Source: Fructilactobacillus cliffordii (lineage in GTDB: Bacteria; Bacillota; Bacilli; Lactobacillales; Lactobacillaceae). Taken from it: 64,000 nt of DNA. Where the stretch lies: the NCBI RefSeq assembly GCF_024029355.1, contig NZ_CP097117.1, positions 62,001 to 126,000 on the forward strand, read 5' to 3'. Below the pieces are notes generated by a model. The model was not told where the DNA came from. It searched no databases and saw nothing but the letters and a program-made list of their open reading frames with translations. Of the stretch, positions 27,815 to 36,699 are shown piece by piece (positions within the stretch are counted from its first letter, which is position 1; each line of letters starts with the position of its first letter). Position numbers and translations under genes: made by a program.

Positions 27815-28440
27815 CAAATTTGATTTGGGACTTTGATGGAACGCTCTTTGATACCTATCCGTACATGGTCAGTGCCTTTACCAAGGCGCTCCAACAAAAC
27901 GGGATTGATGAGGTTGAGATTGATGGCGACGAAATTTATCAGCAGATGCGAATTCACTCGTTAAACTCGGCCATCACGAAGTTTAGTGCCCGCTTTCATC
28001 TGGACTCGGAGCGCTTGCTCGCTGATTATCGCCGGTTTGAAGCACTGGAAATTCAGTTATCCCAGCCGTTTGCTGGTGGTCCAACAATTTTACAAGCAGT
28101 TACAGCTAACGGAGGTCAAAATGGCCTATTAACCCATCGAGATGAACATGCCATCGCGTTATTGGAGCAGTTCAAACTAAAATCCCTGTTCACCGGTTTT
28201 GTAACCAGTCAACAGGGATTGGCTCGGAAGCCTGATCCAGCTTCCTTACTCTTTTTAATTAAGCAGCAGCATTTGAATCCCACAGAAACTTTCATGGTAG
28301 GGGACCGAAAGCTGGACGTTGAAGCTGCACACAATGCGGGAATCCAATCGGTGTTATTCGATCCGGATTATCTCCTAGAGGCGACCGGGAATCCAACGGT
28401 GACGATTCATTCGTTAGCAGAGTTACAGCAGTTACTGTAA
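27811..28440 (+). CDS. HAD-superfamily hydrolase (phosphoglycolate phosphatase-like)
   Basis: 209 residues. Motif I WDFDGTLFDT with the nucleophilic Asp, motif II GLLTHRD, motif III Lys in ARKPDPASL, motif IV VGDRKLDVEAA; an alpha-helical cap lies between I and II. It is a small-molecule phosphatase of unknown substrate. It is coupled to dtd by an ATGA overlap. Its last 9 bases overlap the end of the convergent kinase gene, leaving no room for a terminator. Confidence 0.88.
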   Translation: MTNLIWDFDGTLFDTYPYMVSAFTKALQQNGIDEVEIDGDEIYQQMRIHSLNSAITKFSARFHLDSERLLADYRRFEALEIQLSQPFAGGPTILQAVTANGGQNGLLTHRDEHAIALLEQFKLKSLFTGFVTSQQGLARKPDPASLLFLIKQQHLNPTETFMVGDRKLDVEAAHNAGIQSVLFDPDYLLEATGNPTVTIHSLAELQQLL

Positions 28441-29286
28441 TACGGAAGCACAAATTTGATCAAGAAATGGTTCGTAACTTTCGCCAAAAAGGACGACGTG
28501 CATTAAAACGTAGTAGAAGCGATACCAAATGAGTCGTGCTTCAATGCCGGGACGGAACGGATAAACCTGTTGATAGCCTTGGTAAAAGGCATCCGTAAAC
28601 CCACCAAAAACGGTAGTGACACCGAGGTCAAATTCGCGATCTCCATAATAAACATCTGGGTCAATCAATACTGGTTGGTGAGCTGCGTTAAACAACGCAT
28701 TACCAGACCAAAGATCACCATGAAGCAGACTCGGAGTGATTTCATGCTCTGCTTCATATTGTTGCATTTGTTTAATAATTAAAGCTAAGGCCGCAGTTAG
28801 ATTTGAGTTCCAGCGGCCTTTTTGCTGGGCTAAATCCGCAAGGGGTTGCAGACGTTGGTTCGCAAAAAAAGTTGCCCAACTAGTTTGCCACTGGTTATTT
28901 TTCGGGAAGCGCCCGAGTTGAAAGTCGTGGTCGAGACCAAAGCGCTTTTCATGTTGCTGATGGACCTCTGCCACCATTTTCCCTAATGCTAATTGGTCGC
29001 CGGTGCCAATGTCTAGCCAGTTTAGCAGTAAAAAGCCATCCGTTTCAATGGTCCCACTGGTAATTATCTGGGGAACGCGCGCAACAGCTCCAATCAGGTT
29101 TAAGCCTTCAATTTCGTGGGCGAAAAAAGCTTGCCCGCGACCAGGCTGCACCTTTAAAAAGTAGCGTTGGTCTTTTTTGGTTACAATTTCATACGCTTCG
29201 TTAATGTCACCACCCGAAACGGGGGTTACCGTTTGGATGTTATTAATGGGTAATTGTGCTAACCATTCTGAACTTAACGTTTTCAT
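28432..29286 (-). CDS. Fructosamine kinase family protein
   Basis: 284 residues, kinase-like fold. ATP-binding segment SGGDINEAYEI and YFLKVQ; catalytic loop LLHGDLWSGN; metal-binding LIDPDVYYGDREFDLG. Family members phosphorylate fructosamines or ribulosamines, which lets glycated lysines or free Amadori compounds be broken down. The substrate here is unknown. RBS AGGAGG. It follows the amidase gene by 15 bases, so the two are probably cotranscribed. It overlaps the HAD gene tail-to-tail. Confidence 0.88.
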   Translation of the reverse strand: MKTLSSEWLAQLPINNIQTVTPVSGGDINEAYEIVTKKDQRYFLKVQPGRGQAFFAHEIEGLNLIGAVARVPQIITSGTIETDGFLLLNWLDIGTGDQLALGKMVAEVHQQHEKRFGLDHDFQLGRFPKNNQWQTSWATFFANQRLQPLADLAQQKGRWNSNLTAALALIIKQMQQYEAEHEITPSLLHGDLWSGNALFNAAHQPVLIDPDVYYGDREFDLGVTTVFGGFTDAFYQGYQQVYPFRPGIEARLIWYRFYYVLMHVVLFGESYEPFLDQICASVLQ

Positions 29287-29301
29287 GAGAACCTCCTAAA
29301 A

Positions 29302-30150
29302 TTAATAGTGGTCGTTAACGTATTCCTTAATCCCGGCAGTGATTTCTGCGGCAGCCTGTTTGCGGTAGTTCGGATTTTTAATTCGTTTAAAATCAAGATC
29401 ATTATTCATATAACCCATCTCCAATAAAACCGCGGGGACAGAATTATCGCGGATGACGAGATAATCGCCCGTTTTAACGCCTTTATTTTCGAGTCCCAGA
29501 TGACCCAATTGATTGTTAATGGATTGGGCGAGCTGTTTGGACGCTCCTGGATGGTAATAATAGGTCGTAAAACCGGTTCCCGAATTGGGCGTGGCCGCAG
29601 AGTCAAAATGAAAGCTGACAAAGAGGTTGGCTTGTTGTGCTGCTGCTAAGCGTGGTCGTTGTTTGAGTCCGACCGTATGATCCTTAGTTCTAGTCATAAT
29701 GACGTTGGTTCCACTTTTTTGTAGATTGCTAGCAACTTGCTGGGCCAGTTTTAAGGTATATTTTTTCTCCGGTTGGTTCGAATTAGCTAGGGCGCCGGAG
29801 TCATGACCACCGTGACCAGGATCTAACACAATGGTTGTTTCTGCTAGCTTACTAGCCGTTTTGACCTGGGAATGCTTATTTAATAGCCAGTTAGGGACCC
29901 AACCAATTTTTTGTTGTTGATATACCACTTGAGCCCACTGCCGGTTTTTGGTGATGATTTGGACTCGATCACCGCGATTAACGGTTCCAATCGTCTGACT
30001 GGTGGGCGTCGGTGCTGCTTTAATGGCGAGCTGGTTAAGGGGAACTGCCACGTTGTTACGTAAAAGCATAGTGCCGATGACTAATTCGGTTCCTAAAATT
30101 ACCAAAATGGTAACCCAAAATCCCCGTCGATTTCGTATTTTAAAGTGCAT
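29302..30150 (-). CDS. N-acetylmuramoyl-L-alanine amidase with SH3b domain
   Basis: 282 residues. An N-terminal signal-anchor (hydrophobic 11-30 after basic residues) is followed by a bacterial SH3 domain (about 42-92, with GDRVQIITKNRQWAQV) and an Amidase_3 zinc domain: VLDPGHGGHDSGA (first zinc His and nearby Glu), SFHFDSA, LLEMGYMNN. It cleaves the amide between MurNAc and L-Ala in peptidoglycan, outside the membrane. RBS GTGAGGA. In many lactobacilli this gene lies beside hisS-aspS. It is the first gene of a minus-strand pair with the fructosamine kinase. Confidence 0.94.
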   Translation of the reverse strand: MHFKIRNRRGFWVTILVILGTELVIGTMLLRNNVAVPLNQLAIKAAPTPTSQTIGTVNRGDRVQIITKNRQWAQVVYQQQKIGWVPNWLLNKHSQVKTASKLAETTIVLDPGHGGHDSGALANSNQPEKKYTLKLAQQVASNLQKSGTNVIMTRTKDHTVGLKQRPRLAAAQQANLFVSFHFDSAATPNSGTGFTTYYYHPGASKQLAQSINNQLGHLGLENKGVKTGDYLVIRDNSVPAVLLEMGYMNNDLDFKRIKNPNYRKQAAAEITAGIKEYVNDHY

Positions 30151-30238
30151 GGTTTTTTCCTCACTAAGATTAAAATAATTCCTTAGCTAATATCATATAA
30201 CTTTTTCAGACTTCTGACAGTAAATCTCAATTAGGTCC

Positions 30239-30267
30239 TTGACTTTCGGATGGCTTTTGATTAGGGT
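30239..30267 (+). promoter_or_regulatory. Candidate promoter of the aspS T-box transcript
   Basis: TTGACT (30239-30244) with 17-bp spacing to a weak TAGGGT (30262-30267). The leader begins at about 30275. Confidence 0.4.
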
Positions 30268-30279
30268 AAAATCAAGTGT

Positions 30280-30470
30280 TAGTTCGTTGATAACGAAGAG
30301 TATCAAGTAACCATTTTTCAGAAAGCGTTCGGGAGTGGAAGAACGCAATGAAGTGCTTGAAAAGACGCGTTTGGAACTACCAAATGGAAAAATTAAATAG
30401 AGTTAAAAGTGATAAAAAAAGGTGGTACCGTGCATTTGCGCCCTTAGAGCAATTTTGCATGGTCTTTTTT
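30280..30470 (+). promoter_or_regulatory. T-box riboswitch, aspartate (GAC) specifier
   Basis: Stem I: TAGTTC (30280-30285) with GAACTA (30374-30379); AACG with CGTT closes the specifier loop. Loop 5' side AAGAGTA; upper stem TCAAG (30303-30307) with CTTGA (30356-30360). The 3' side of the loop contains GAC at 30364-30366, an Asp codon. The T-box GGTGGTACCGTG follows at about 30421. The terminator is ACCGTGCA (30427-30434) with TGCATGGT (30456-30463), then CTTTTTT. Uncharged tRNA-Asp would stabilise the antiterminator. This and the promoter region fill the 358-base gap before aspS. Confidence 0.92.
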
Positions 30471-30508
30471 ATGGAATCAACCGATTAACTCGAAAGGAAG
30501 ATTATCAG

Positions 30509-32287
30509 ATGAAACGAACTACCTATGCAGGCGACGTGAACGAACGTTACTTGGATCAAATGGTGACGTTAGACGGTTGGATTGCGAAAAAACGCGACCT
30601 CGGAAGCTTGATGTTTGTTGATTTACGGGATCGAGCTGGAATTGTACAACTGGTCTTTAACGAAAAAGAAAATCCAGAAGCCTTTCAAGTTGCAAGCCAG
30701 GCTAAAAATGAATTTGTGATTGAAGTTCAAGGTCAGGTCGTAGCGCGGTCAGAAAAAGAAATCAATCCGGATTTGTACACGGGAAAAGTCGAAGTTCACG
30801 TTCAAGCAGCGAAGATTTTGAGTACTTCAAAACCAGTGCCCTTTGAAATTAAGGATGATACTAACGCTACGGATGATTTGCGTTTGAAATATCGGTACCT
30901 TGACCTCCGGCGCTCAGTGATGCAACAGGGGATTTTAATCCGGAACCGGATTTTACAGGCGACGCACCGCTACCTAGATCAACACGGATTCATTGACATT
31001 GAAACCCCAGATTTAACGGCTTCTACTCCAGAAGGAGCACGGGATTACCTGGTGCCATCTCGAGTTTATCCGGGGTCATTCTATGCTTTGCCGCAATCAC
31101 CCCAACAATTTAAGCAAATGTTGATGGGAGCTGGCTTTGACCGTTATTACCAAATTGCTCGTTGTTTCCGGGACGAAGATTTACGGGGCGATCGGCAACC
31201 AGAATTTACGCAAATTGACTTAGAAACTTCGTTTATGAGTGCCAAAGACATTCAAGACATCACCGAAGGTTTAATTAAAGAAGTGATGAAGGATGCCGTG
31301 GATTACGACGTTCAACTGCCGTTTGAACGGATTACCTGGCAAGAATCAATGGATCGATTTGGGACTGATCAACCAGATACCCGTTTTGGCATGGAATTAA
31401 AGGACGTATCTGCAATTGTAGCTGATTCTGACTTTAAGGTCTTTAGTGCTGCGATTGAAAATGGTGGTCAAGTTAAGGCCATTGCCGTTCCAAATGGGGC
31501 AGCTGCTTACTCCCGCAAAGAAATTGATCAATACACAGATTACGTTAAGCGGTTTGGAGCTAAAGGTTTGGCTTGGTTGAAGGTGACCGATGACGGTTTC
31601 TCTGGACCAATTGCGAAGTTCTTCAAGGATGCGGATCAAGCAGTCGCTTTGAAAGAGCAAACGGGTGCTAAGAGTGGCGATTTACTGTTATTTGCCGCTG
31701 ATCGAGCAAAAGTAGTCGCGGATACCTTAGGGTACTTACGGGTGGCAATTGCCAAGGAACAAGACATGATTCCAGCTGACAAGTATAACTTCCTGTGGGT
31801 TGTTGACTGGCCGCTCTTTGAATATGATGAAGGAGCCCAACGCTGGACGGCCGCACATCATCCGTTTACGATGCCTAACGAAGGGGACGAACACTACTTA
31901 GATGAAGGAGAAGATCCGCATCAAGCCCACGCCCAGAGTTACGACATTATTTTAAACGGTCTTGAACTTGGAGGAGGATCCATCCGGATTCATACGCGCG
32001 AATTACAAGAAAAAATGTTTCGAGCCCTAGGCTTTACCCCTGAAAGTGCTGAAGCCCAATTTGGTTACTTCTTACGGGCTTTAGACTATGGTTTTCCACC
32101 ACACGGTGGTTTAGCCATTGGCTTAGACCGGTTTGCTCGGTTATTGGCAAAGCGGGGTAACATCCGGGATGTCATTGCCTTTCCAAAGAATTCGAAAGCC
32201 GTTGATCCATTAACTAATGCTCCAACGCCAGTATCACCTAAACAGCTAGATGAACTAGGCATTGAAGTCGAAAAACCAACTGATTAA
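30509..32287 (+). CDS. aspS: Aspartyl-tRNA synthetase
   Basis: 592 residues, class II, bacterial type. N-terminal OB-fold anticodon-binding domain ([16 protein letters not shown]); motif 1/2 region with [29 protein letters not shown]; the GAD insertion domain (about residues 285-420); and motif 3 [13 protein letters not shown]. The start is ATG at 30509 behind AAAGGAAG; a longer frame from 30422 lies inside the riboswitch. It stands alone after an Asp-specific T-box, whereas B. subtilis and many lactobacilli have hisS-aspS. Charged tRNA-Asp levels therefore control it. Confidence 0.97.
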   Translation: MKRTTYAGDVNERYLDQMVTLDGWIAKKRDLGSLMFVDLRDRAGIVQLVFNEKENPEAFQVASQAKNEFVIEVQGQVVARSEKEINPDLYTGKVEVHVQAAKILSTSKPVPFEIKDDTNATDDLRLKYRYLDLRRSVMQQGILIRNRILQATHRYLDQHGFIDIETPDLTASTPEGARDYLVPSRVYPGSFYALPQSPQQFKQMLMGAGFDRYYQIARCFRDEDLRGDRQPEFTQIDLETSFMSAKDIQDITEGLIKEVMKDAVDYDVQLPFERITWQESMDRFGTDQPDTRFGMELKDVSAIVADSDFKVFSAAIENGGQVKAIAVPNGAAAYSRKEIDQYTDYVKRFGAKGLAWLKVTDDGFSGPIAKFFKDADQAVALKEQTGAKSGDLLLFAADRAKVVADTLGYLRVAIAKEQDMIPADKYNFLWVVDWPLFEYDEGAQRWTAAHHPFTMPNEGDEHYLDEGEDPHQAHAQSYDIILNGLELGGGSIRIHTRELQEKMFRALGFTPESAEAQFGYFLRALDYGFPPHGGLAIGLDRFARLLAKRGNIRDVIAFPKNSKAVDPLTNAPTPVSPKQLDELGIEVEKPTD

Positions 32288-32297
32288 CATTGCGAAA

Positions 32298-32332
32298 AAG
32301 AACGTTGCGAATGGTTCGTAACTTCTTTTTTT
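32298..32332 (+). terminator. Intrinsic terminator after aspS
   Basis: AAGAACGTTGCGAA pairs with TTCGTAACTTCTT (one bulged C, one G-U) around TGG, followed by a T-run. Confidence 0.8.
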
Positions 32333-32334
32333 CG

Positions 32335-32343
32335 TGTTATACT
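32335..32343 (+). promoter_or_regulatory. Extended -10 promoter of the YitT gene
   Basis: TG-T-TATACT; the -35 position falls in the aspS terminator arm and has no good match. Confidence 0.5.
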
Positions 32344-32384
32344 ACTACGTGATAATCACAATAACTTGAAGTAGAGGGTTGCTT

Positions 32385-33263
32385 ATGGACGATGTGCACA
32401 AGGTCATTCGCCGGCACCAAATCATTACGAAACTATCAACCGCATTTATCTATGCGACGTTAGTTTCAATTGCCATGAATTTTTTCTGGACGCCTGGACA
32501 TATTTATTCATCTGGAATTACCGGATTCGCGCAGTTATTAAACACCGTTTCCCAACGGTACTTGCCGTTTACCTTATCAACGGCACTGGCCTTGCTGTTA
32601 CTAAACGTGCCGCTACTACTATTAGCATGGAAACAAATTGGTCATCAGTTCGCGATTTTTACGTTTATTTCAGTCTTGTTAGCCAGTTTTATGATTAAGA
32701 TTTTACATCCGTTAACGTTAACATCCGATCCATTAATCTGTGCGCTCTTTGGGGGGGCTGTGAATGGGTTTGGAACGGGGCTGGCGTTAAAGAATCAGAT
32801 TTCAACGGGAGGGTTAGACATCCTGGGAATCGTGATTCAACGAAAAACGGGGCGTTCAATTGGAAACATTAACATTCTTTTTAATTCAATCATCATCATT
32901 TCAGCCGGATTTATGTACGGTTGGCCGTATGCGTTTTACTCTGCAATTGGGTTGTTTGTGAATGCGAAGGTCATGGATTTAACCTATACTAGACAACAAC
33001 GGATGGAAGTCATGATTGTGACGGACTTTCCTAAAACGGTCGTTGATAGTGTGCAAAATCACCTCAGGCGCGGAATTACCATCGTGCACAACGCGGAAGG
33101 GGCCTATCATCATGATAAAAAAGCGATTCTCTTTACGGTCATTTCCCGGTACGAGAAAAATGAATTAGATGAAGCCCTGCAGGAAGCTGATCCTAATGCT
33201 TTTGCGGTGGCGTTGGATGTAGATGAAGTGTTTGGTCATTTCTACGAGACCAAGCCGAAATAA
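32385..33263 (+). CDS. YitT family membrane protein (DUF161/DUF2179)
   Basis: 292 residues. About five to six hydrophobic segments in residues 15-185, including the family-typical FWTPGHIYSSGITGFAQLL and STGGLDILG motifs. A cytosolic C-terminal DUF2179 domain (about 205-290) follows, with AVALDVDEVFGHF. Proteins of this family are conserved in Firmicutes; transport activity is suspected but not established. The start is ATG at 32385 with AGAGGG upstream; a TTG two codons earlier is also in frame. It has its own promoter after the aspS terminator. Confidence 0.88.
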   Translation: MDDVHKVIRRHQIITKLSTAFIYATLVSIAMNFFWTPGHIYSSGITGFAQLLNTVSQRYLPFTLSTALALLLLNVPLLLLAWKQIGHQFAIFTFISVLLASFMIKILHPLTLTSDPLICALFGGAVNGFGTGLALKNQISTGGLDILGIVIQRKTGRSIGNINILFNSIIIISAGFMYGWPYAFYSAIGLFVNAKVMDLTYTRQQRMEVMIVTDFPKTVVDSVQNHLRRGITIVHNAEGAYHHDKKAILFTVISRYEKNELDEALQEADPNAFAVALDVDEVFGHFYETKPK

Positions 33264-33304
33264 AAACTGGACATTAACTTAGAAAGTGACGGAATGAAGA
33301 GCAG

Positions 33305-34477
33305 ATGAAAACATTTTATGTTTGGGTAGTGCGGTTCCTTTCCTTATTATTCTATTTAAGACCGAAGAGAAATGTTTATTATTTAATGAGTTACAGTAAT
33401 AATCTGCATATGATTAAGCGGATTGCGGCGGAATTACCAGCGGGGCAAAAGTTAGTGGTCATCTATAATCCCCGGACGTTGGCGGCTGCTTATGATTTAC
33501 GCGCCTTTGGACTAAAAACAATTCCACTGCGGATGAGTGTTTCTTTCTTATTCCACCGGATTCCCCAGCTAATGACAGCACGCTTGATTTTTTGTGACAA
33601 TTATTACGCCCTACTAGCAGGTTTAATTCGTCCCAAGGACAAGACTAAAATCATTCAGCTTTGGCATGCCGATGGCACCATTAAATGCTTTGGCTGGGAA
33701 GATCCAGGTCAACGACAAAATAGTTGGTTTAAGCGTCGTCGTCACCAGTTAGTTTATGACAAGTTTGATGACTACGTGGTGGCATCTCAAGCAATGGGGG
33801 ACGTTTTTCAACGGAGCTTTAAACAGTCTGCTAGTAAAATGCAGTACCTGGGAACCCCGCGGTCGGATCGCTTGTTTAGTGACAACTGGTTGCAAACGGT
33901 TCGGCAACGAGTTTTAACCGCTGCTCCGGAATTGAAGGACAAACGAGTCATTTTATACGCGCCAACCTATCGGAGTGCCGAACACGTTAATCCTCCGGTA
34001 GGGACCATTGAAGCTCTAGCCGCAGATCCAAATGCCATAGTGGCGGTAAAATTGTACCAAGAAGTTAATCGCGAAAAACTAGAAATGGAACAATTTAAGC
34101 ATGCAAATGTGAAAATTTACGATGAATTTACCACTACCGACTTAATGACGTTAGCAGACACGTTAGTGACGGATTATTCTTCGTTTATCTTTGACTTTAG
34201 TTTAATGCCTCAAGCCCGCTCGGCCATTTTCTTTATGTATGACTTGAAACACTATGAACAACAACCAGGGGTGCAAAAGGGATTTGAGAAGTGGTTGCCC
34301 ACTACTCCCGTTAGAACAGTTGCTGATTTAAAACAGGCGGTCTTGGCGGATCAACCCGTGGACTTTGCTGCTTTTAACGACCAATGGAACACCTACAACG
34401 ATGGAAAAGCGTATAAACGAGTGATTGACAAGTATGTCATTGGTCGTGAGAACGCTGCGGAGGATTATGATGAGTGA
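33305..34477 (+). CDS. CDP-glycerol glycerophosphotransferase family (TagB/TarB-like)
   Basis: 390 residues. N-terminal hydrophobic stretch (residues 3-19) and basic residues suit a membrane-associated enzyme. The Glyphos_transf signature motifs are present: [14 protein letters not shown] with the catalytic-type His, [18 protein letters not shown], and [11 protein letters not shown], which binds CDP-glycerol. Such enzymes add glycerol phosphate to teichoic acid linkage units or polymers. No other tag/tar genes are in the window, so the exact step is undetermined. The stop overlaps the nfo start by 8 bases. Confidence 0.88.
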   Translation: MKTFYVWVVRFLSLLFYLRPKRNVYYLMSYSNNLHMIKRIAAELPAGQKLVVIYNPRTLAAAYDLRAFGLKTIPLRMSVSFLFHRIPQLMTARLIFCDNYYALLAGLIRPKDKTKIIQLWHADGTIKCFGWEDPGQRQNSWFKRRRHQLVYDKFDDYVVASQAMGDVFQRSFKQSASKMQYLGTPRSDRLFSDNWLQTVRQRVLTAAPELKDKRVILYAPTYRSAEHVNPPVGTIEALAADPNAIVAVKLYQEVNREKLEMEQFKHANVKIYDEFTTTDLMTLADTLVTDYSSFIFDFSLMPQARSAIFFMYDLKHYEQQPGVQKGFEKWLPTTPVRTVADLKQAVLADQPVDFAAFNDQWNTYNDGKAYKRVIDKYVIGRENAAEDYDE

Positions 34478-35378
34478 TGAATTATTACTAGGATCGCACG
34501 TGGGCTTAAAAGCTCCGAAGATGTTTTTGGGATCTGCTGAAGAAGCGGCAGGCAATGATGAAACGGCTTTTATGGTTTATACCGGGGCTCCGCAAAATTC
34601 GCGCCGCAAGCCGTTAGACGAGCTCCAAATTCCGGCGGGTAAGGAATACATGCGCAGTCACAATTTACAGGAAGTCGTTGTGCATGCTCCGTATATCATT
34701 AACTTAGCCAACACGAAAAAGCCCCATAGTTTTGATTTTGCGGTTGATTTTTTGCGCAAGGAAATTAAACGGTCTGAGGCACTCGGAGCTACGCAGATTG
34801 TGCTACACCCGGGCTCGCACGTGGGGGCCGGAATTGATGCTGGCTTACAACAAATTATCAAGGGTTTAAACCAGGTGATTACTCCAGAGCAAAAGATCCA
34901 AATCGCGCTTGAAACGATGGCTGGCAAGGGCACGGAGGTTGGAACGACGTTTGAACAATTGCAAACTATCATTGCTGGGGTTGACCATGATGAAAAACTG
35001 TCAGTAACCTTTGACACTTGCCATACGTATGATGCAGGATATGACGTCAAGGATGATTTTGCCGGAGTACTAGCCGAATTTGACCAGGTGATTGGTTTAG
35101 ACCGGCTCAAGGTGATTCATCTGAACGATGACAAAAATGCCCTTGGTAGTCATAAGGACCGTCATGAAAACATTGGGTTTGGCACGATTGGCTTTACTGC
35201 TCTAAACGCCATTGCTCATGATCCAAAATTGGCGACCGTTCCCAAAATTATGGAAACGCCCGCCATTAAGGTAAATGATAAAGTTAAAATTGATCCCCAC
35301 GGGGCAGAAGTTGCCATGCTTCGTCGGCAAGAATTTGACCCAGAAATGATTGAAAAACTTATTGCTACGGCTGAGTAG
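34470..35378 (+). CDS. nfo: Endonuclease IV (AP endonuclease)
   Basis: 302 residues. TIM-barrel zinc enzyme that cuts 5' of abasic sites. Motifs: [71 protein letters not shown] and METP, covering the expected His, Glu and Asp zinc ligands. The start is ATG at 34470, six bases after GGAGG; ATG 34467 is too close to it. It overlaps the upstream glycerophosphotransferase by 8 bases and the converging regulator gene by 14 bases. Confidence 0.95.
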   Translation: MSDELLLGSHVGLKAPKMFLGSAEEAAGNDETAFMVYTGAPQNSRRKPLDELQIPAGKEYMRSHNLQEVVVHAPYIINLANTKKPHSFDFAVDFLRKEIKRSEALGATQIVLHPGSHVGAGIDAGLQQIIKGLNQVITPEQKIQIALETMAGKGTEVGTTFEQLQTIIAGVDHDEKLSVTFDTCHTYDAGYDVKDDFAGVLAEFDQVIGLDRLKVIHLNDDKNALGSHKDRHENIGFGTIGFTALNAIAHDPKLATVPKIMETPAIKVNDKVKIDPHGAEVAMLRRQEFDPEMIEKLIATAE

Positions 35379-36180
35379 GTTTAGGTAGGCTTTCTGTGAT
35401 AATGGAAGCTGTTTCCTCAATTGATTTATCGGCCACGTTAATACACAAACAACCAATTTTTTGATAAAGGTGTTGGGCATAGTCCAACTCCTTTTTAATA
35501 TTGTCAGCGTTAGAATAGCGGGTATCATTTTCAATCCCGTATTCCTTCATCCGTTGGGCCCGAATCTCCTGTAATTTTTCAATTGAATTGGTGAGCCCAA
35601 AGACCTTTTTGGGATTTAAATCCCATACCTCTGCTGGTAACTGCAGGTTAGGACCAATCGGAACGTTGGCAACCTTGTAACTTTCGTTGGCTAGGTACAA
35701 AGATAGTGGAGTTTTTGAAGTCCTTGAAACGCCGAGGATAATGATGTCTGCTTTGTTGAGGTTTTCTGGATGCCGGCCGTCATCATTGGCCACCGTGAAT
35801 TCAATGGCATCGATTCGTTTGAAGTAGGCGGCGTTGAGATCATGAACTAGACCAGGAACGGCTGCCGATGATTCATTGAGTCGTTTTGAAATCAGGTCAA
35901 TCGGCTTTTGAATGCAATCAAAGCTAAAGAGCTGATTTTCTTCGGCAAACTGCGTCACCATATCGCTTAATTCCGAATCGACAAGGGTATGAAAGATGAT
36001 GGCCTGATTTTCCTTGGCTAACTTTAAAATCCCGGTCAAAATTGATTTGGTTCGAATGAAAGGGTACTGACTAATGTTAGCGTATGCTTCTGGGAATTGA
36101 GCAGCGGCCGTTTTGGCTAGTGCCGTTCCGGTTTGACCGCTAGAATCAGAAATAACAAAGACGTTGTACGTAGTTTTCAT
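35365..36180 (-). CDS. PPDK/PEP-synthase regulatory kinase-phosphorylase (DUF299)
   Basis: 271 residues. N-terminal [16 protein letters not shown], then a P-loop-like [11 protein letters not shown] (about residue 150) and [16 protein letters not shown], all diagnostic of the PpsR/RdpR (YqfL) family. These proteins phosphorylate with ADP, and dephosphorylate, the catalytic-site threonine of pyruvate phosphate dikinase or PEP synthase. No such target is in the window. RBS AAAGGAG; the likely -10 TATAAT lies at 36211-36216 on the minus strand. The 3' end overlaps nfo by 14 bases with no terminator between. Confidence 0.93.
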   Translation of the reverse strand: MKTTYNVFVISDSSGQTGTALAKTAAAQFPEAYANISQYPFIRTKSILTGILKLAKENQAIIFHTLVDSELSDMVTQFAEENQLFSFDCIQKPIDLISKRLNESSAAVPGLVHDLNAAYFKRIDAIEFTVANDDGRHPENLNKADIIILGVSRTSKTPLSLYLANESYKVANVPIGPNLQLPAEVWDLNPKKVFGLTNSIEKLQEIRAQRMKEYGIENDTRYSNADNIKKELDYAQHLYQKIGCLCINVADKSIEETASIITESLPKPTQP

Positions 36181-36266
36181 AGGGAACTCCTTTAAAGATG
36201 AATTTTCTTTATTATAAACTTCTTTTTGCTTTTAAACGGATCAGAACAAAATCTTAAATTAGCCCG

Positions 36267-36295
36267 TTGACGCTAAAATTTTCATAAGGTATAAT
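36267..36295 (+). promoter_or_regulatory. rpsU promoter
   Basis: TTGACG (36267-36272), 17-bp spacer, TATAAT (36290-36295): one of the strongest sigma-A promoters in the window. Confidence 0.85.
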
Positions 36296-36349
36296 TAAGC
36301 TTGTCAGATAAACGCTGGCACTATTTAAGCTCGGAGGGAGGGATTTTAC

Positions 36350-36550
36350 ATGTCAAAAACCGTTGTTCGTAAGAACGAATCTCTTGAAGATGCTCTTCGT
36401 CGCTTTAAACGGACTGTTTCAAAAAGCGGAACTCTCCAGGAATTTCGTAAACGTGAATTTTACGAAAAGCCTAGCGTTAAACGTAAATTAAAATCAGAAG
36501 CAGCAAGAAAACGTAACAATAAAAAGAAAAAGCGTCGTAACAACTTCTAA
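36350..36550 (+). CDS. rpsU: 30S ribosomal protein S21
   Basis: 66 residues, highly basic. N-terminal [17 protein letters not shown], then [15 protein letters not shown] and a Lys/Arg-rich tail. S21 sits at the 30S platform near the anti-Shine-Dalgarno region. RBS GGAGGGAGG. It has its own strong promoter and terminator and precedes phoH; the common GatB/YqeY gene is not present between them here. Confidence 0.97.
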   Translation: MSKTVVRKNESLEDALRRFKRTVSKSGTLQEFRKREFYEKPSVKRKLKSEAARKRNNKKKKRRNNF

Positions 36551-36564
36551 GTAAGTTGCAGCAT

Positions 36565-36602
36565 AAAAAGCACCCCAAAGATCATCTTTGGGGTGTTTTT
36601 TA
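36565..36602 (+). terminator. Intrinsic terminator after rpsU
   Basis: AAAAAGCACCCCAAAGA with TCTTTGGGGTGTTTTTT around TCA: a long GC-cored stem with a T-run. Confidence 0.92.
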
Positions 36603-36623
36603 TTGGAGTGGTTTGGTTTTTGT

Positions 36624-36652
36624 TTTGGAAAGCCCCCGGGATATGCTAAAAT
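36624..36652 (+). promoter_or_regulatory. phoH operon promoter
   Basis: TTTGGA (36624-36629), 17-bp spacer, TAAAAT (36647-36652) with a TG-N extension. Confidence 0.6.
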
Positions 36653-36699
36653 TTAACTAAAACTGATTTATAAAAACTGATTTAAGGAGATATATTTGA

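Noticed and set aside
30160..30235. Promoter and TCAGA/TCTGA inverted repeat for the amidase on the minus strand
   Set aside because: Several AT-rich -10 candidates exist but none has a clear -35; the inverted repeat is too short to claim as an operator.
30422..30508. Upstream in-frame start for aspS
   Set aside because: It lies in the T-box terminator, and the encoded extension is not AspRS-like. ATG 30509 has a proper binding site.
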